Shown: positions 1 to 12,668, numbered from the stretch's first letter. The stretch: DNA of 64,000 nt from Bacteroidetes bacterium SB0662_bin_6 (GCA_009839485.1 VXPQ01000009.1:1-64000), one strand, 5' to 3'. A program made the numbers and translations. Notes: generated from the letters alone by a model not told the origin.

Positions 1-200
1 ACGTCTTTCTTTAAATTCCCTTATACACCCCCACGCTTAGGCGGTATAAAACTTTTTGGGGGCCCTTTTGGGCGGGTGGGAGGCCGCATGCCGGATGTAT
101 TGTTCGGAACTGCCGAATATCGACGAAATACGGAATTCCGAGAAGCAGCGTATTCTATCAACGTACGGCATTTCCTGCGGTTTCGCAACCGCCAGCAGCA

Positions 201-755
201 TTATTTCGGTTTCCACAGGTGTTCCTTTCCTCCTGCCGTGCTATTTGCCCATCGCGCCAGCACGAACAAGTAATCAGATAGCCGATTCAGGTAGGCCAAG
301 GCGGCTTCATTGAGCGGTTCGCTTTCTGCGGCTGCAACGACCCGCCGTTCGGCCCGGCGACAGGTCGTTCGCGCGACATGGAGTATGGATGCGATCGATA
401 CGCCTCCGGGAAGAATGAAATTATCCAGAGGCGGGAGGTCTTCTTCCAGGCAGTCTATTTCCTGTTCGAGCCGCTCTATGTGCGTGGTTGCCAGGCGTGG
501 TACAGCGGCTTTGCTGTCCAGTGGTGTAGCAAGGTCGCTTCCGGCTACGAAAAGATCGTCCTGCAGGGCTGCAAGAAGTTTGTCGAGACGTTCACAGGCC
601 GGGTGTTCCGAGGCGAAGGCCCGCGCCATGCCGAGCAGCGCATTCGTTTCGTCGACGGCGCCATAAGCTTCGATGCGTACATGTGCTTTGGATACCCGGT
701 TACCTCCGAACAGGCCGGTATCCCCGCGGTCTCCCGTGCGCGTATATATTTTCAT
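201..755 (-). CDS. PduO-type cob(I)alamin adenosyltransferase
   Basis: Transfers the adenosyl group of ATP to cob(I)alamin to make the coenzyme B12 form. The 184-residue protein opens with the family's ATP-binding motif TRTGDRGDTGLFGG (about residues 4-17) and carries CRRAERRVV and LNRLSDYLFVLARW near the C-terminus, both characteristic of the PduO/MMAB trimeric family. The reading frame stays open upstream to 1022, but the family starts at MKIYTRTGD, so I chose the ATG at 755. The upstream residues look like antisense of the neighbouring lipoprotein gene. It is divergent from that gene. No other cobalamin genes are in the window, so it probably serves salvage. Family assignment is secure. 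Confidence 0.93.
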   Translation of the reverse strand: MKIYTRTGDRGDTGLFGGNRVSKAHVRIEAYGAVDETNALLGMARAFASEHPACERLDKLLAALQDDLFVAGSDLATPLDSKAAVPRLATTHIERLEQEIDCLEEDLPPLDNFILPGGVSIASILHVARTTCRRAERRVVAAAESEPLNEAALAYLNRLSDYLFVLARWANSTAGGKEHLWKPK

Positions 756-910
756 GGGGCGAGCATGCTTGCTGCGAAGGGGTACACGTATTTTTATGAC
801 AGAATATGCAAGGAATCGGGACCCTTGGGAGCATGCCGTCGTGCAAGCGGTGGCTGATCGTTTTCGTTGATCGCTCCGCCAATGTGATCCGATGCCTTTT
901 GCGCAAGGTA

Positions 911-1402
911 ATGTTTTCCCGAAAATGCTTTGCCGGTTTTTGCATTGCGATGCTTGCGGGCATGTTCCTGTCTGCCGGGTGCGATACGCAGGAGGAGCAG
1001 GATGATTTTGCAGAGCAGGCAAGTCGTTCTCCGGAGAACATTACGCGCGTCGATGCGTCTGGAAAAATTTTATCCGAAGACAAGGACGATTGGCGGACGG
1101 CGCCTGTATACGTGGGGGAGATCAGGGTAGACCCGGCCATGCCGAATCCGGCGCCGATCGGGGATTTTATCACGATCCGCGTCACCGTGACCGTGTTTGA
1201 TGCCGTGTATTCCCCGCTTCGTTTGAAAAACCTGCACGACAACCGCTTGCAAACGCTTTCTGAAATAGAACAGGCCAGCGACCCGGGAGCCTATCTGTTT
1301 CATGTGCCGGTTTCCCTGATCGGGCCGGTCGGCTTGCATCGCCTGCTCATTTTCGATGGCATTGGCGAAATCGTTTCGTACGGCGACGTACTTGTCCAAT
1401 AA
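911..1402 (+). CDS. Predicted lipoprotein, function unknown
   Basis: A 163-residue protein with a short basic N-terminus, a hydrophobic stretch and a lipobox LSAG|C with the lipidated cysteine at residue 24, so it should be exported and acylated. The mature part starts with an acidic Gln/Glu/Asp-rich linker and continues into a roughly 100-residue beta-rich region (ITIRVTVTVFDAVY and following). I do not recognise the family. The frame is open from 806, but the ATG at 911 gives the proper signal peptide. The gene ends 4 bases before the HNH nuclease start, so the two are probably cotranscribed. Confidence 0.75.
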   Translation: MFSRKCFAGFCIAMLAGMFLSAGCDTQEEQDDFAEQASRSPENITRVDASGKILSEDKDDWRTAPVYVGEIRVDPAMPNPAPIGDFITIRVTVTVFDAVYSPLRLKNLHDNRLQTLSEIEQASDPGAYLFHVPVSLIGPVGLHRLLIFDGIGEIVSYGDVLVQ

Positions 1403-1406
1403 CGCT

Positions 1407-1907
1407 ATGAATGGCCACGTACTCGTACTGAACAATGACTACCGCGCATTGACGACATGCAGCGTCGAGCGTGCAGTAGTGCTGGTCTTTCTGCAAAAAG
1501 CCGAACTCGTCGAGTCCGTACCGGATCGATACGTCCGGTCGCCGACGACCCGGTATCCCTTTCCCAGTATTGTACGGCTCAGGACATACGTACGCGTTCC
1601 GTACAAGCGGGTCATGATTACGAGAAAAAACATTCTCCGACGGGATCGATTCCGGTGCCAGTATTGCGGGTGCCGCGAGAAATTGACTGTGGATCATGTG
1701 ACGCCCCGGTCCCAAGGCGGGCGGGATACCTGGGAAAATCTTGTGACGGCCTGCACCCCGTGCAACAACAAAAAGGGAAATCGTAAACCCGAAGAGGCCG
1801 CTATGCCGCTGTTTCGTAAGCCGTACCGGCCCAGTCACGTGATGTTTATCCGCGATTATATCGGGATATTGCACGAGGCATGGAAGCCGTATCTATTCCT
1901 CAAATAG
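1407..1907 (+). CDS. HNH endonuclease family protein
   Basis: A 166-residue HNH nuclease. The zinc-finger-like fold is visible as CQYC (Cys84, Cys87), the catalytic VDHVTPRSQGG (His97) and CTPCNNKKGNR (Cys116, Cys119). The N-terminal half, with NGHVLVLNNDY and an RYPFPSIVRL stretch, is typical of the stand-alone chromosomal HNH family common in bacteria, not of a homing endonuclease. The start at 1407 (ATG) gives MNGHVLVLN, the usual N-terminus. It follows the lipoprotein stop by 4 bases. Its cellular role is unknown; nothing nearby suggests restriction or phage functions. Confidence 0.88.
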   Translation: MNGHVLVLNNDYRALTTCSVERAVVLVFLQKAELVESVPDRYVRSPTTRYPFPSIVRLRTYVRVPYKRVMITRKNILRRDRFRCQYCGCREKLTVDHVTPRSQGGRDTWENLVTACTPCNNKKGNRKPEEAAMPLFRKPYRPSHVMFIRDYIGILHEAWKPYLFLK

Positions 1908-1952
1908 CCGGTCGCCGACCGCTTTTCGCACCGCTCCCTAAACCGCCTTCTT

Positions 1953-2435
1953 ATGCGTCATCGTGCTTCCCTGCTCGTGGCTCGTCTTTTATGGGTGTTT
2001 CCCGGTTTGCTCTTTTTGCTGGCGGTCAATCAGGCGGTAGTGACGATGAATCTCCGGGAAACGGTGCGAACCGGCGCCGTGGTCAAAGCGGATGTGGTGG
2101 CGCTTTCCACCACCGACCGGGCAGATATCACCATGGCGTCGGCTCATCTCCGGGTACCTGAAGCGGACGGCTCGTATACCGAGCACGTGTTGCCGCTTCC
2201 CATTACGTTTGTGCGGTCGCTCGAGGGGAGCGATTCGCTGGACGTGTTTCTGTCCGGAGGGCCATCGCAGGAAGTGGTGATCGCGGCGATCGGCCGCGCT
2301 CAATGGCGTCTTGCCGGTATAAACGGCGGAATTGCCCTCTTTGGATGCATTCTCCTTTCCTGGGGCGTGTACGCCTGGAATCGATACCTGCACAGGAGGG
2401 GAGACCCTGCGGAAGTCGCCGGGTTACCGCGCTAA
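1953..2435 (+). CDS. Small two-helix membrane protein, DUF3592-like
   Basis: A 160-residue protein with one hydrophobic helix near residues 10-30 and a second near 120-142, flanking an extracytoplasmic domain of about 90 residues rich in beta-type sequence. This architecture resembles DUF3592-type proteins, but I cannot confirm the family. The C-terminal end (about 18 residues, Arg-rich) is cytoplasmic by the positive-inside rule. The gene converges on msrP and overlaps its 3' end by 12 bases. Function unknown. Confidence 0.7.
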   Translation: MRHRASLLVARLLWVFPGLLFLLAVNQAVVTMNLRETVRTGAVVKADVVALSTTDRADITMASAHLRVPEADGSYTEHVLPLPITFVRSLEGSDSLDVFLSGGPSQEVVIAAIGRAQWRLAGINGGIALFGCILLSWGVYAWNRYLHRRGDPAEVAGLPR

Positions 2436-3431
2436 GGGTCTGCCGGGCTGGCGGGGTTCGCCCGGGTATAGTGCGGATACCCATTCGTCGTATCCGTTGA
2501 AAATTTGCGTGGGGACACGCTCGTCGATTTCCAGCAATGTTTCCGTGGCCTGGCTCCAGCGCGGATGGGGAATATTCGGATTCACGTTCGACAAGAAGCC
2601 GTATTCCAGGGGTTGCAGGTCGTTCCAGAAGGTCCCCGGCTGGCTATCCGTGAATTCAATACGTACGATAGCTTTCGGTCCCTTGTAGCCGTATTTCCAG
2701 GGAAGGGCGAGTCGCAGCGGAGATCCGTTCTGCTTCGGGAGGGGCTCCCCGTACATTCCGGTTACGACAAAGGCCAATTCGTTCATTGCCTCGTCCATGC
2801 GCAGGGCTTCGTAATACGGCCAGGGATACCAGTGCTGCTTTCTGATGCCCTCCATTTGATTTGGGCGGTTGACCGATACGAAGCGCACATGAGTCGCCCG
2901 GGAAAGCGGTTTGCACCGTTCGATGAGTTTGCTGAGCGGGAACCCTGTCCACGGCACCGTCATGGCCCAGGCCTCGACGCACCGGAAGCGGTACAGGCGT
3001 TCTTCGATATCCATGGTGCGGATCAACTCCGCCACATCGAATGTGAGCCGTTTTTCGACGAGCCCGCGTACCCGGATCGTCATCGGAAACGGTTCATAGG
3101 GCTCCGTGAGAGGCCAGATTTCCTTGGAGGCCCCGTCGAATTCGTAGAAATTGTTGTAGGAGGAGGCGTAGATGCGTCCGGTTACCGCCCGTTCCGGGAC
3201 AGAGAATGCCTCGTTGCGCGCGGCCGGATATCCTTCACGCGGTGCATTGTCCGGAATGGTGTCCAGCGGCCCGAACGAAGTCATGGAGCATCCCATGGCG
3301 CCAAGGGCCGCCATCCCGATGGCGCCCAGACCCAACTCCTGGATGAATTGCCGCCGATTCCGGTACGTATGTTCGGAAGTTACGTCGTTTTCTCTGGCTT
3401 GCCAGCGCGGGCGCAGAACGATATGGGCCAT
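2424..3431 (-). CDS. msrP: Periplasmic methionine-sulfoxide reductase catalytic subunit MsrP (YedY)
   Basis: Molybdopterin enzyme of the sulfite-oxidase fold that reduces methionine sulfoxide in exported proteins. Residues 24-50 form a twin-arginine signal (RNRRQFIQ, Arg26-Arg27, then a hydrophobic stretch), so it should be exported folded by Tat. The cofactor-binding NNFYEFDG (about 93-100) and the Mo-ligand cysteine in RFRCVEAWAMTVPWTGF (Cys151) match the family closely, as does the 335-residue length. The heme membrane partner MsrQ normally sits next to msrP, but here the upstream gene is thiC, 51 bases away, and the other neighbour is a convergent membrane protein. Electrons must come from MsrQ encoded elsewhere or from another donor. 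Confidence 0.93.
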   Translation of the reverse strand: MAHIVLRPRWQARENDVTSEHTYRNRRQFIQELGLGAIGMAALGAMGCSMTSFGPLDTIPDNAPREGYPAARNEAFSVPERAVTGRIYASSYNNFYEFDGASKEIWPLTEPYEPFPMTIRVRGLVEKRLTFDVAELIRTMDIEERLYRFRCVEAWAMTVPWTGFPLSKLIERCKPLSRATHVRFVSVNRPNQMEGIRKQHWYPWPYYEALRMDEAMNELAFVVTGMYGEPLPKQNGSPLRLALPWKYGYKGPKAIVRIEFTDSQPGTFWNDLQPLEYGFLSNVNPNIPHPRWSQATETLLEIDERVPTQIFNGYDEWVSALYPGEPRQPGRPLAR

Positions 3432-3482
3432 GACACTCGATAGAAAGAATCAGGTGAAACGGAGGGCGGGGTCTCCTTAAAT

Positions 3483-5468
<1,986 letters not shown>

Positions 5469-5525
5469 TCACCGTTCGGAGCCGTCTCTACATGGAGGAC
5501 ATCCTGCAGAATTACAGGTCGTAAC

Positions 5526-5565
5526 GCAAACCCTGGTCACTTCGTACCCTACCCTGCGGGTTTGC
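5526..5565 (-). other. Inverted repeat in the leader between glycosyltransferase and thiC
   Basis: GCAAACCC (5526-5533) and GGGTTTGC (5558-5565) form an 8-bp perfect stem around a 24-base loop, in the 267-base gap upstream of thiC. On the thiC strand it lies about 160-200 bases before the start codon. It lacks the CUGAGA and the ACCUGAUCUGG-type core of the TPP aptamer, and no T-run follows, so neither a thi box nor a standard terminator is supported. Role unknown. Confidence 0.35.
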
Positions 5566-5633
5566 TTGTGTTCCATGCATGCGTTCCGGTATTGAAAATG
5601 GGCGATACGGCAGGCGTTGGTGAAATCCGGGGG

Positions 5634-6329
5634 TTATCCTGTACGGGCTTTTTGTTTTCCATACGGGTACCAGCTTGCAAGGGTTTTCGGGTCCGCCCCG
5701 ATCGCGTACCGGATCCACAGGTAGGTGTTTTGGAGTTGTTGCAGAAAGGGTCCGCGTTCCCGAAAACGGCGCGCCGAAGAGGTGACATAATTCTTTAGAA
5801 AGACGAAGCCGCCGCGTTCGTGGAGCTTGCGCACGAGTTCGATGTCCTCAAAAATGGGGAGATCCGGATAGCCGCCCAATTCCTCGAATACGGAACGCCG
5901 AACGAAACAGCCACGGTCCCCGAAACAGATCCGTGGCGCGTGCAGGTACGTGAACCAGCTGTAAAAGCGAAGAAGGGGGGTATTGCGGTCGAATCGGAGC
6001 CGAAAGGCGCCCCCTGCCAATTCGGGATCGGATAATGTACCCCGCACCTTTTCGAGGCCGTCGGGGGGCAGGAGCGTGTCGGCATGCAGGAAAAGCAGGA
6101 TATCCCCTCTGGCTTGTGCAGCTCCCGCATTCATTTGTCTGGATCGTCCGCGTGGCGCCTGGACGACTCGTCCGTACCTGCTCGCAATAGCTGCCGTTTT
6201 GTCGAGAGAGCCGCCGTCCGCGACAATGATTTCATGTTCGGGCGCCTGCCGGCTTACGGACCGCAACGTGTTTTCGATGCCCGCAGCCTCGTTCAATGCT
6301 GGGATGATCACGGAGATGAGCGGTTCCAC
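5634..6329 (-). CDS. Family 2 glycosyltransferase (TIGR04283-like)
   Basis: A GT-A fold transferase of 231 residues. ISVIIPALNEAAGIENTL is the N-terminal nucleotide-binding strand, VADGGSLDKTAAIA the next, and FLHADTLLPPDGL contains the metal-binding DxD-like site. GDRGCFVRR and GYPDLPIFEDIELVRKL complete the acceptor region, where the ED is the probable base. Overall it looks like the TIGR04283 group, named for arsenosugar biosynthesis in some bacteria, but no arsenic genes are nearby, so the substrate is unknown. It starts with GTG one base after the TAA of the amidinotransferase gene, which implies translational coupling. No membrane segment is evident. Confidence 0.85.
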   Translation of the reverse strand: MEPLISVIIPALNEAAGIENTLRSVSRQAPEHEIIVADGGSLDKTAAIASRYGRVVQAPRGRSRQMNAGAAQARGDILLFLHADTLLPPDGLEKVRGTLSDPELAGGAFRLRFDRNTPLLRFYSWFTYLHAPRICFGDRGCFVRRSVFEELGGYPDLPIFEDIELVRKLHERGGFVFLKNYVTSSARRFRERGPFLQQLQNTYLWIRYAIGADPKTLASWYPYGKQKARTG

Positions 6330-6330
6330 C

Positions 6331-7218
6331 TTACCATGTGGTTAACTTCATGCAATACACCGCCGCGCCGGCCTTAAGAAATTCTCCGATGTCGATTTCG
6401 ATCGGTTCGAACCCCGCATCCCGCAGTTTTTGCGTGGTGTGCGGACACCCTTTCTGAAGCAGCACGTGCCGCCCGTCCGGGCAATGCGCATTACACGCCA
6501 GCCGTTCGCGGCCCTCGGTTTCCGGGACTTCTATGATACGTTCGAAGAGTCGGTGAATCATGGCTATATCTTCGGGACGCAGTGCAGCCGGGCAGATGAG
6601 CGCCGTGCGTTCGTCCAGCGTGCAGAGACACGTATCGAGGTGGTAGAAGGCTTCGTCGTCGAGTCGTATTGGAATAACGGGTACGTCCAGCATGGCCGAA
6701 ATGGCATCATGGGTAGCTCGGTCGGTGCGCTGGCCGTATCCGCCCCAAATCAGACGTCTGCCGGGATGCCAGATGGCGTCTGCGCCTCCTTCGAAGGTAA
6801 GCCCCTCGGGGAGATGCAGCACATCATACCCCAGTTCACGAAAAAAGCGCTCGTAGTGTACGCTTTCGTCGTATCGGGACGCTGTGGCCATACGACTCAT
6901 AATAACCCCCGGCGATTTCCCGTCCGGAGACAGGAATGCTGCGGCGGCATTAGCCGCAAAAACCATATCGTACAGTTTCTCTACGCCCTGGGTGCTGTGT
7001 ACTTCCATGCCGAGGGCCCGGTAGGTATCCCGCAGTGTTTCCCATTGGCGCTGTGCCCGGACACGGTCCACGTTGCCCACATGACCGGCCATATGCGGGT
7101 TGATTACGTATTGCACATCATAGTGCGCCGGCGTTGCCATGACAACACGCCCCTGCAGGGGTATCGCCGGGCAATCGCTGACAGCGAAGTCGATCTGATC
7201 GACGGATTCGTAAATCAT
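6331..7218 (-). CDS. Amidinotransferase / dimethylargininase-like guanidine-modifying enzyme
   Basis: A 295-residue pentein-fold protein of the amidinotransferase/DDAH group, which hydrolyses or transfers guanidino groups. Visible family marks are the N-terminal [17 protein letters not shown], the [12 protein letters not shown] block (substrate acidic residues), FYHLDTCL with the catalytic His, and the C-terminal nucleophile Cys289 in VYCMKL. The ATG at 7218 is used, but an internal ATG at 7140 (MATPAHYD) is a credible alternative. It lies 39 bases downstream of pgk and one base from the glycosyltransferase. The exact substrate (arginine, methylarginine or another guanidine) cannot be read from sequence. 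Confidence 0.85.
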   Translation of the reverse strand: MIYESVDQIDFAVSDCPAIPLQGRVVMATPAHYDVQYVINPHMAGHVGNVDRVRAQRQWETLRDTYRALGMEVHSTQGVEKLYDMVFAANAAAAFLSPDGKSPGVIMSRMATASRYDESVHYERFFRELGYDVLHLPEGLTFEGGADAIWHPGRRLIWGGYGQRTDRATHDAISAMLDVPVIPIRLDDEAFYHLDTCLCTLDERTALICPAALRPEDIAMIHRLFERIIEVPETEGRERLACNAHCPDGRHVLLQKGCPHTTQKLRDAGFEPIEIDIGEFLKAGAAVYCMKLTTW

Positions 7219-7257
7219 GACCGTAAGAATGCACGAAGAAATCCGGGCGCCGGTGAA

Positions 7258-8448
7258 CTATCTGTCACTCAGCGCCGCAATGCCGGGCAGGATCTTGCCT
7301 TCCAGAAACTCCAGCATGGCGCCGCCGCCCGTCGAGACATGGCTCACAAGCTTTTCGTACCCCGCCTGAGAGACTGCTGCTACTGAATCCCCTCCACCTA
7401 CCACCGTAAGGGCGCCGTGCGCAGTGGCTCCGGCAAGCGCTTTGGCCACAGCGAACGTTCCTGCGGCGAAATTCGACATTTCAAATACGCCCATCGGGCC
7501 ATTCCACACGATGGTGCGCGCTTCTCCGATTGCACGACCGTATTCCCTGATCGTTTCCGGGCCGATATCGAGACCCATTTGCCCCTCGGGAATGGCGCCG
7601 GAAACGATGTGTCGAGGAGCCTCGTTGTCGAACGCGCCTGCCGTGACATGGTCAACCGGCAGCCTGATTTTGCCGCCGGCTTGTTCGTACAGCGCTTTTG
7701 CATCGTCGAGGCGATCCGTTTCCACTCTCGAAACCCCTGTTTCGTGCCCCAGTGCTTTCAGAAAGGTGTAACTCATGGCGCCGCCGATGAGCAGCGCATC
7801 GACCCGATCAAGCAGGTTTTGGATGACGCCGATCTTGTCAGATACCTTTGCGCCGCCCAGTACAGCCACATACGGCGGCTCCGGACTATCAAGCAACTTC
7901 GACAGGTATTCGATCTCTTTATCGAGGAGCAACCCCATGCCTGCTTCTTTAACCCGGTGCGCTACTCCCTCTGTCGAAGCGTGGGCGCGATGGCAGGTGC
8001 CGAATGCATCGTTTACATACAGCTCTGCGAAGGCAGCCAGTTCCCCGGCAAGATCAGGATCATTCTTCGTTTCTCCCGGATGGAACCGGGTATTTTCGAG
8101 CACCAGTACTTCTCCTTCGTTCAGTACGTTGATGGCCTGCCGGCTTGCCGGGTCCGTCGGCCCCGTGGCATGGTCTGCAAAGTGCACGGGCGCCCCCAGC
8201 AATTCTTTCAGGCGGTCCGCGACGGGGCGCAGTGTAAAGGCAGGATCCGGCTTACCCTTCGGGCGGCCAAGGTGGCTCATCAGGATGGCCTTTCCGCCGT
8301 TTGCAAGGATGGTGCGTATCGTAGGCAACGCGGCCCGGATGCGCGTGTCGTCCCCGATGGCGCCATCCGCGATCGGTACGTTGAAGTCAACGCGCACCAG
8401 CACACGCCGCCCACGCACCGTCATGTTTTCGATGGTCCGTTTGCGCAT
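7258..8448 (-). CDS. pgk: Phosphoglycerate kinase
   Basis: Glycolytic and gluconeogenic enzyme interconverting 1,3-bisphosphoglycerate plus ADP and 3-phosphoglycerate plus ATP in the cytosol. It has the normal 396 residues. [11 protein letters not shown] near residue 20, [18 protein letters not shown], the nucleotide-binding [10 protein letters not shown] and the C-terminal [11 protein letters not shown] and [13 protein letters not shown] are all intact. It follows gap by 16 bases on the same strand, the common gap-pgk operon. Confidence 0.98.
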   Translation of the reverse strand: MRKRTIENMTVRGRRVLVRVDFNVPIADGAIGDDTRIRAALPTIRTILANGGKAILMSHLGRPKGKPDPAFTLRPVADRLKELLGAPVHFADHATGPTDPASRQAINVLNEGEVLVLENTRFHPGETKNDPDLAGELAAFAELYVNDAFGTCHRAHASTEGVAHRVKEAGMGLLLDKEIEYLSKLLDSPEPPYVAVLGGAKVSDKIGVIQNLLDRVDALLIGGAMSYTFLKALGHETGVSRVETDRLDDAKALYEQAGGKIRLPVDHVTAGAFDNEAPRHIVSGAIPEGQMGLDIGPETIREYGRAIGEARTIVWNGPMGVFEMSNFAAGTFAVAKALAGATAHGALTVVGGGDSVAAVSQAGYEKLVSHVSTGGGAMLEFLEGKILPGIAALSDR

Positions 8449-8464
8449 GCGTCTGTACTTCCGG

Positions 8465-9794
<1,330 letters not shown>

Positions 9795-10490
9795 ATGCCA
9801 GCCCCCCGAAGTATTTCCAGAAGACATGAGTTGCGTGAGGACAAGGTTGTCACGTTCTATGCGCGTGCGTGGCGATTCGTGGACGCCAACAGGAAGGTGG
9901 TCTACGGCGGGGCCGCTGCCCTTGCAGTGATTGCTGCTGTGATCGTCGGGAATGTTTTCTATCAGGGCCGACAGGCCTCCGAGGCGGAGGTGCTCCTGGC
10001 CCAGGTCCTGCCCCTGTATGAGGAAGCATCGTACCAGCAGGCACTGGACGGATCGCTGGAGAATCTGGGCTTGCTGGAAATTGCTGATGAGTACGGTAGT
10101 ACGCCTGCAGGAAATCTTGCGCGGTTCTATGCAGCGGATGCACTCTTCAATCTGGGCGAATACGACCGGGCGCTTTCGTACTTCGAGGATTTCGACAAGG
10201 GGCCGGACTTTATCGGTGCGGGCGCCATTGCGGGGGAGGCGGCGGCCTGGGAGCAGCGCGAGGAATATGCCCGCGCCGGGGATTTGTACCGGCGCGCTGC
10301 ACGTCACTTCGAAAGTGAACTGACGACGCCGGAATATCTCCTGCATGCCGGTCAGCTCTACGAGCGGGCGGGGCAATACGAGGATGCCCTCGAACAGTAC
10401 GAAGCAGTCGAAGCGGAATATCCCGAATCCAGCCAGGCTGCAAATATCCGGGTATATATTGCACGTGCAACGGCGAAACAGTCATCCTGA
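9795..10490 (+). CDS. Membrane-anchored TPR-like protein (YfgM-like)
   Basis: A 231-residue protein with a basic cytoplasmic N-terminus, one transmembrane helix at about 36-56, and an extracytoplasmic helical region. That region has degenerate tetratricopeptide repeats, for example FYAADALFNLGEYDRALSYF and LHAGQLYERAGQYEDALEQY. The arrangement resembles YfgM, a periplasmic chaperone-network protein partnering PpiD in proteobacteria; a PpiD-like gene exists at 60.4-62.5 kb, but the link is inference. It ends 8 bases before the sigma-54 regulator gene, suggesting one operon. Confidence 0.8.
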   Translation: MPAPRSISRRHELREDKVVTFYARAWRFVDANRKVVYGGAAALAVIAAVIVGNVFYQGRQASEAEVLLAQVLPLYEEASYQQALDGSLENLGLLEIADEYGSTPAGNLARFYAADALFNLGEYDRALSYFEDFDKGPDFIGAGAIAGEAAAWEQREEYARAGDLYRRAARHFESELTTPEYLLHAGQLYERAGQYEDALEQYEAVEAEYPESSQAANIRVYIARATAKQSS

Positions 10491-10498
10491 CCGATCGC

Positions 10499-11884
10499 AT
10501 GCCTCCTGTTATTCTTGTTGTCGACGATGAACCGAGTATTCGACGTACGCTACGCGAAATATTCGAGTACGAAGGGTTCGGCGTAGAAGAAGCCGTCGAC
10601 GGGGAAGAGGCCCTTGCCCGGCTGCGCGCCGGGCGGTACGATGTCGTTATGCTCGATGTCAACATGCCGAAACGGGATGGCATGGAGGTCCTCGCCGTGG
10701 CGCGCGAAGAAATGCCCGAGACGCCCATTGTTATGCTCTCCGGGCACGGCGCCATAGAGACGGCTGTGAAGGCAACCAAGCTGGGGGCGTACGATTTTAT
10801 CGAAAAGCCGCCCGACCTGAATCGCTTGCTTGTTTCCGTACGCAACGCCATGGACCGGGGGGTTCTGGCCACAGCGAATCGCCGGATGAAGGAAGCGATA
10901 GACGCCTACGAGGGCGAGCTCACCCCTATCCTTGGCGATAGTCCTGCTATTTGCGCCGTCCGCGACACGATTGAACGCGTTGCGCCTTCGGAAGCGCGTG
11001 TGCTCATTACGGGCGACCCCGGTACGGGAAAGGAACTCGTTGCAAAGTGGATTCGCCACCTGTCGCCCAGAAAGGACGGGGCGATGGTAGACGTGAACTG
11101 TGCCGCGATCCCCGACGAATTGATCGAAAGCGAACTCTTTGGCCATGAGAAGGGGGCTTTTACCGGCGCGGTGAAGCAGCGTATCGGCAAATTCGAGCAG
11201 GCGGACGGGGGTACGTTGTTTCTCGACGAGATCGGGGACATGAGTTTGTCTGCCCAGGCCAAGGTGCTGCGGGTGCTTCAGGAAAACAATATCCAGCGCG
11301 TAGGCGGGGATCGGGTCATTCCGGTGGATGTACGCATCGTCTGCGCCACCAACAAGGACCTTGCTTCGTGCATCCGGGAGGAAACCTTTCGGGAGGACCT
11401 GTACTACCGGCTCAGCGTGATTCCCATACATCTTCCGACCCTGCGGGAACGTGTCGAAGATATTCCTGTCATCGCTGCCCGTTTTTGCGAGGACCTCGCA
11501 CGGCGCAACGGCCGGCCCGGAAAGCATTTTACCGCGTCGGCCATGAAGCGCCTCATGGAGCAGGAATGGCGAGGCAATGTGCGCGAACTGCAAAACGTAA
11601 TAGAGCGTCTCATCGTGCTTACGGCCGATGACGAGATTCGTGTAGAGGATATCGACCGCTATGCGTTTTCCCGGGAAACCTCCTGGGATCCCCTGATGGA
11701 TCTGCTTGCCAGGACGGAAGACTGGGGTGATTTTCGCGACACGGCGGAAAAAATGTTTCTTGAGCGGAAATTGAATGATTTCGATTGGAACATTAGCCGA
11801 ACCGCAGAAGCCATTGGGATGCAAAGGTCTCATTTGTACAACAAGATGAATAAATACGGGATCGAACGCGAAGAGGGAGCATAG
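10499..11884 (+). CDS. NtrC-family sigma-54-dependent response regulator
   Basis: A 461-residue transcription activator with all three expected domains. The receiver domain has the acidic pair near residues 9-10 and phospho-acceptor Asp53 in MLDVNMPK. The AAA+ domain has Walker A GDPGTGKE (172-179), the sigma-54-contacting GAFTGA loop (219-224) and Walker [11 protein letters not shown]-terminal Fis-type helix-turn-helix contains [19 protein letters not shown]. No cognate sensor kinase is adjacent, so the input is unknown. It sits 8 bases after the TPR-like gene and is followed immediately by an ABC ATPase gene that may be cotranscribed. Confidence 0.95.
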   Translation: MPPVILVVDDEPSIRRTLREIFEYEGFGVEEAVDGEEALARLRAGRYDVVMLDVNMPKRDGMEVLAVAREEMPETPIVMLSGHGAIETAVKATKLGAYDFIEKPPDLNRLLVSVRNAMDRGVLATANRRMKEAIDAYEGELTPILGDSPAICAVRDTIERVAPSEARVLITGDPGTGKELVAKWIRHLSPRKDGAMVDVNCAAIPDELIESELFGHEKGAFTGAVKQRIGKFEQADGGTLFLDEIGDMSLSAQAKVLRVLQENNIQRVGGDRVIPVDVRIVCATNKDLASCIREETFREDLYYRLSVIPIHLPTLRERVEDIPVIAARFCEDLARRNGRPGKHFTASAMKRLMEQEWRGNVRELQNVIERLIVLTADDEIRVEDIDRYAFSRETSWDPLMDLLARTEDWGDFRDTAEKMFLERKLNDFDWNISRTAEAIGMQRSHLYNKMNKYGIEREEGA

Positions 11885-11885
11885 T

Positions 11886-12629
11886 TTGAGTGTGGCGGAA
11901 CATACCCTGGAATCCATGGGGGATACCCCCCGGGGTGCGCCGCTTCTGAGTGTGCGCGCGCTTAGAAAGAGCTACCCTTCGGGGGGTGATCGATCCTTGC
12001 AGGTGCTCCGTGGCGTGGATTTCGAGGCGCGTTCCGGCGAAGTGGTGGCCATCGTAGGGGAAAGCGGAACCGGCAAGAGCACCCTGCTACATCTTCTCGG
12101 GGCGCTTGACCGCCCGGACAGCGGCTCGGTGTATTGCCGGGGCAAGGAGGTGTTCAGCGCGTCAGACGAGGAGTTGGCTGCATTCCGCAACCGGGAGATC
12201 GGGTTCGTTTTTCAATTTCACCACCTGTTGCCGGAGTTTACGGCGCTCGAAAATGTGGCCATGCCGGCACTCATTCGCCACCAGCGCCTTTCGGAGGCCC
12301 GTGACCGCGCCATCATGCTTCTCCGCATGTTGCATCTGGATGATCGGGCGGAACATCGGCCCGGCGAGTTGTCCGGGGGGGAACAACAGCGGGTTGCCGT
12401 GGCCCGGGCGCTTATGAACCAGCCGGGTCTGGTGCTGGCTGATGAGCCGTCGGGCAATCTCGATGTGAAAAACGCTGCGCATCTGCATGAGGAAATGCTT
12501 CGGCTTAGCCGCGATTTCGGGTGTACGTTCGTGCTCGCCACGCACAATCCTGCACTGGCGGCGAGCGCCGATCGGGTGCTTCGGCTTGAGGAGGGCGTAC
12601 TGCGTCAGGAAACTCCGGACAGGGTCTGA
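11886..12629 (+). CDS. LolD/MacB-like ABC transporter ATPase
   Basis: ATPase subunit of the lipoprotein-releasing or MacB-type exporter group, 247 residues. Walker A GESGTGKS (59-66), Q-loop [16 protein letters not shown], signature [15 protein letters not shown] and Walker [13 protein letters not shown] are all present; the [11 protein letters not shown] region is typical of LolD. No permease (LolC/E) gene is adjacent, so its partner is elsewhere. The start is uncertain. TTG at 11886 has a good ribosome site (GAGGGAG about 5 bases upstream), while the ATG at 11916 (MGDTPRG) does not. The TTG lies 2 bases after the regulator stop. Confidence 0.9.
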   Translation: MSVAEHTLESMGDTPRGAPLLSVRALRKSYPSGGDRSLQVLRGVDFEARSGEVVAIVGESGTGKSTLLHLLGALDRPDSGSVYCRGKEVFSASDEELAAFRNREIGFVFQFHHLLPEFTALENVAMPALIRHQRLSEARDRAIMLLRMLHLDDRAEHRPGELSGGEQQRVAVARALMNQPGLVLADEPSGNLDVKNAAHLHEEMLRLSRDFGCTFVLATHNPALAASADRVLRLEEGVLRQETPDRV

Positions 12630-12635
12630 TGATTA

Positions 12636-12668
12636 GGGCCTGTTGACACTATGCAGCGGCGCTCTGCG
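12636..12668 (+). repeat. Dispersed repeat family B, copy 1
   Basis: A 33-bp sequence starting GGGCCTGTTGACACTATGCA, seven bases after the stop of the ABC ATPase gene. It matches the copy at 63430-63462 (opposite strand) at 31 of 33 positions, and its first 21 bases nearly match 30925-30945. All copies are intergenic. It resembles a transposon end or a small mobile hairpin element. Confidence 0.8.

Noticed and set aside
62-73. Terminator hairpin GCCC-TTTT-GGGC near the window start
   Set aside because: The 4-bp stem is too short to support; the first 200 bases hold no gene and I see nothing else convincing there.
10550-11917. 455-codon open frame antisense to the sigma-54 regulator
   Set aside because: It mirrors the real gene on the other strand; the plus-strand product has all three regulator domains, and the antisense product has no recognisable motif.
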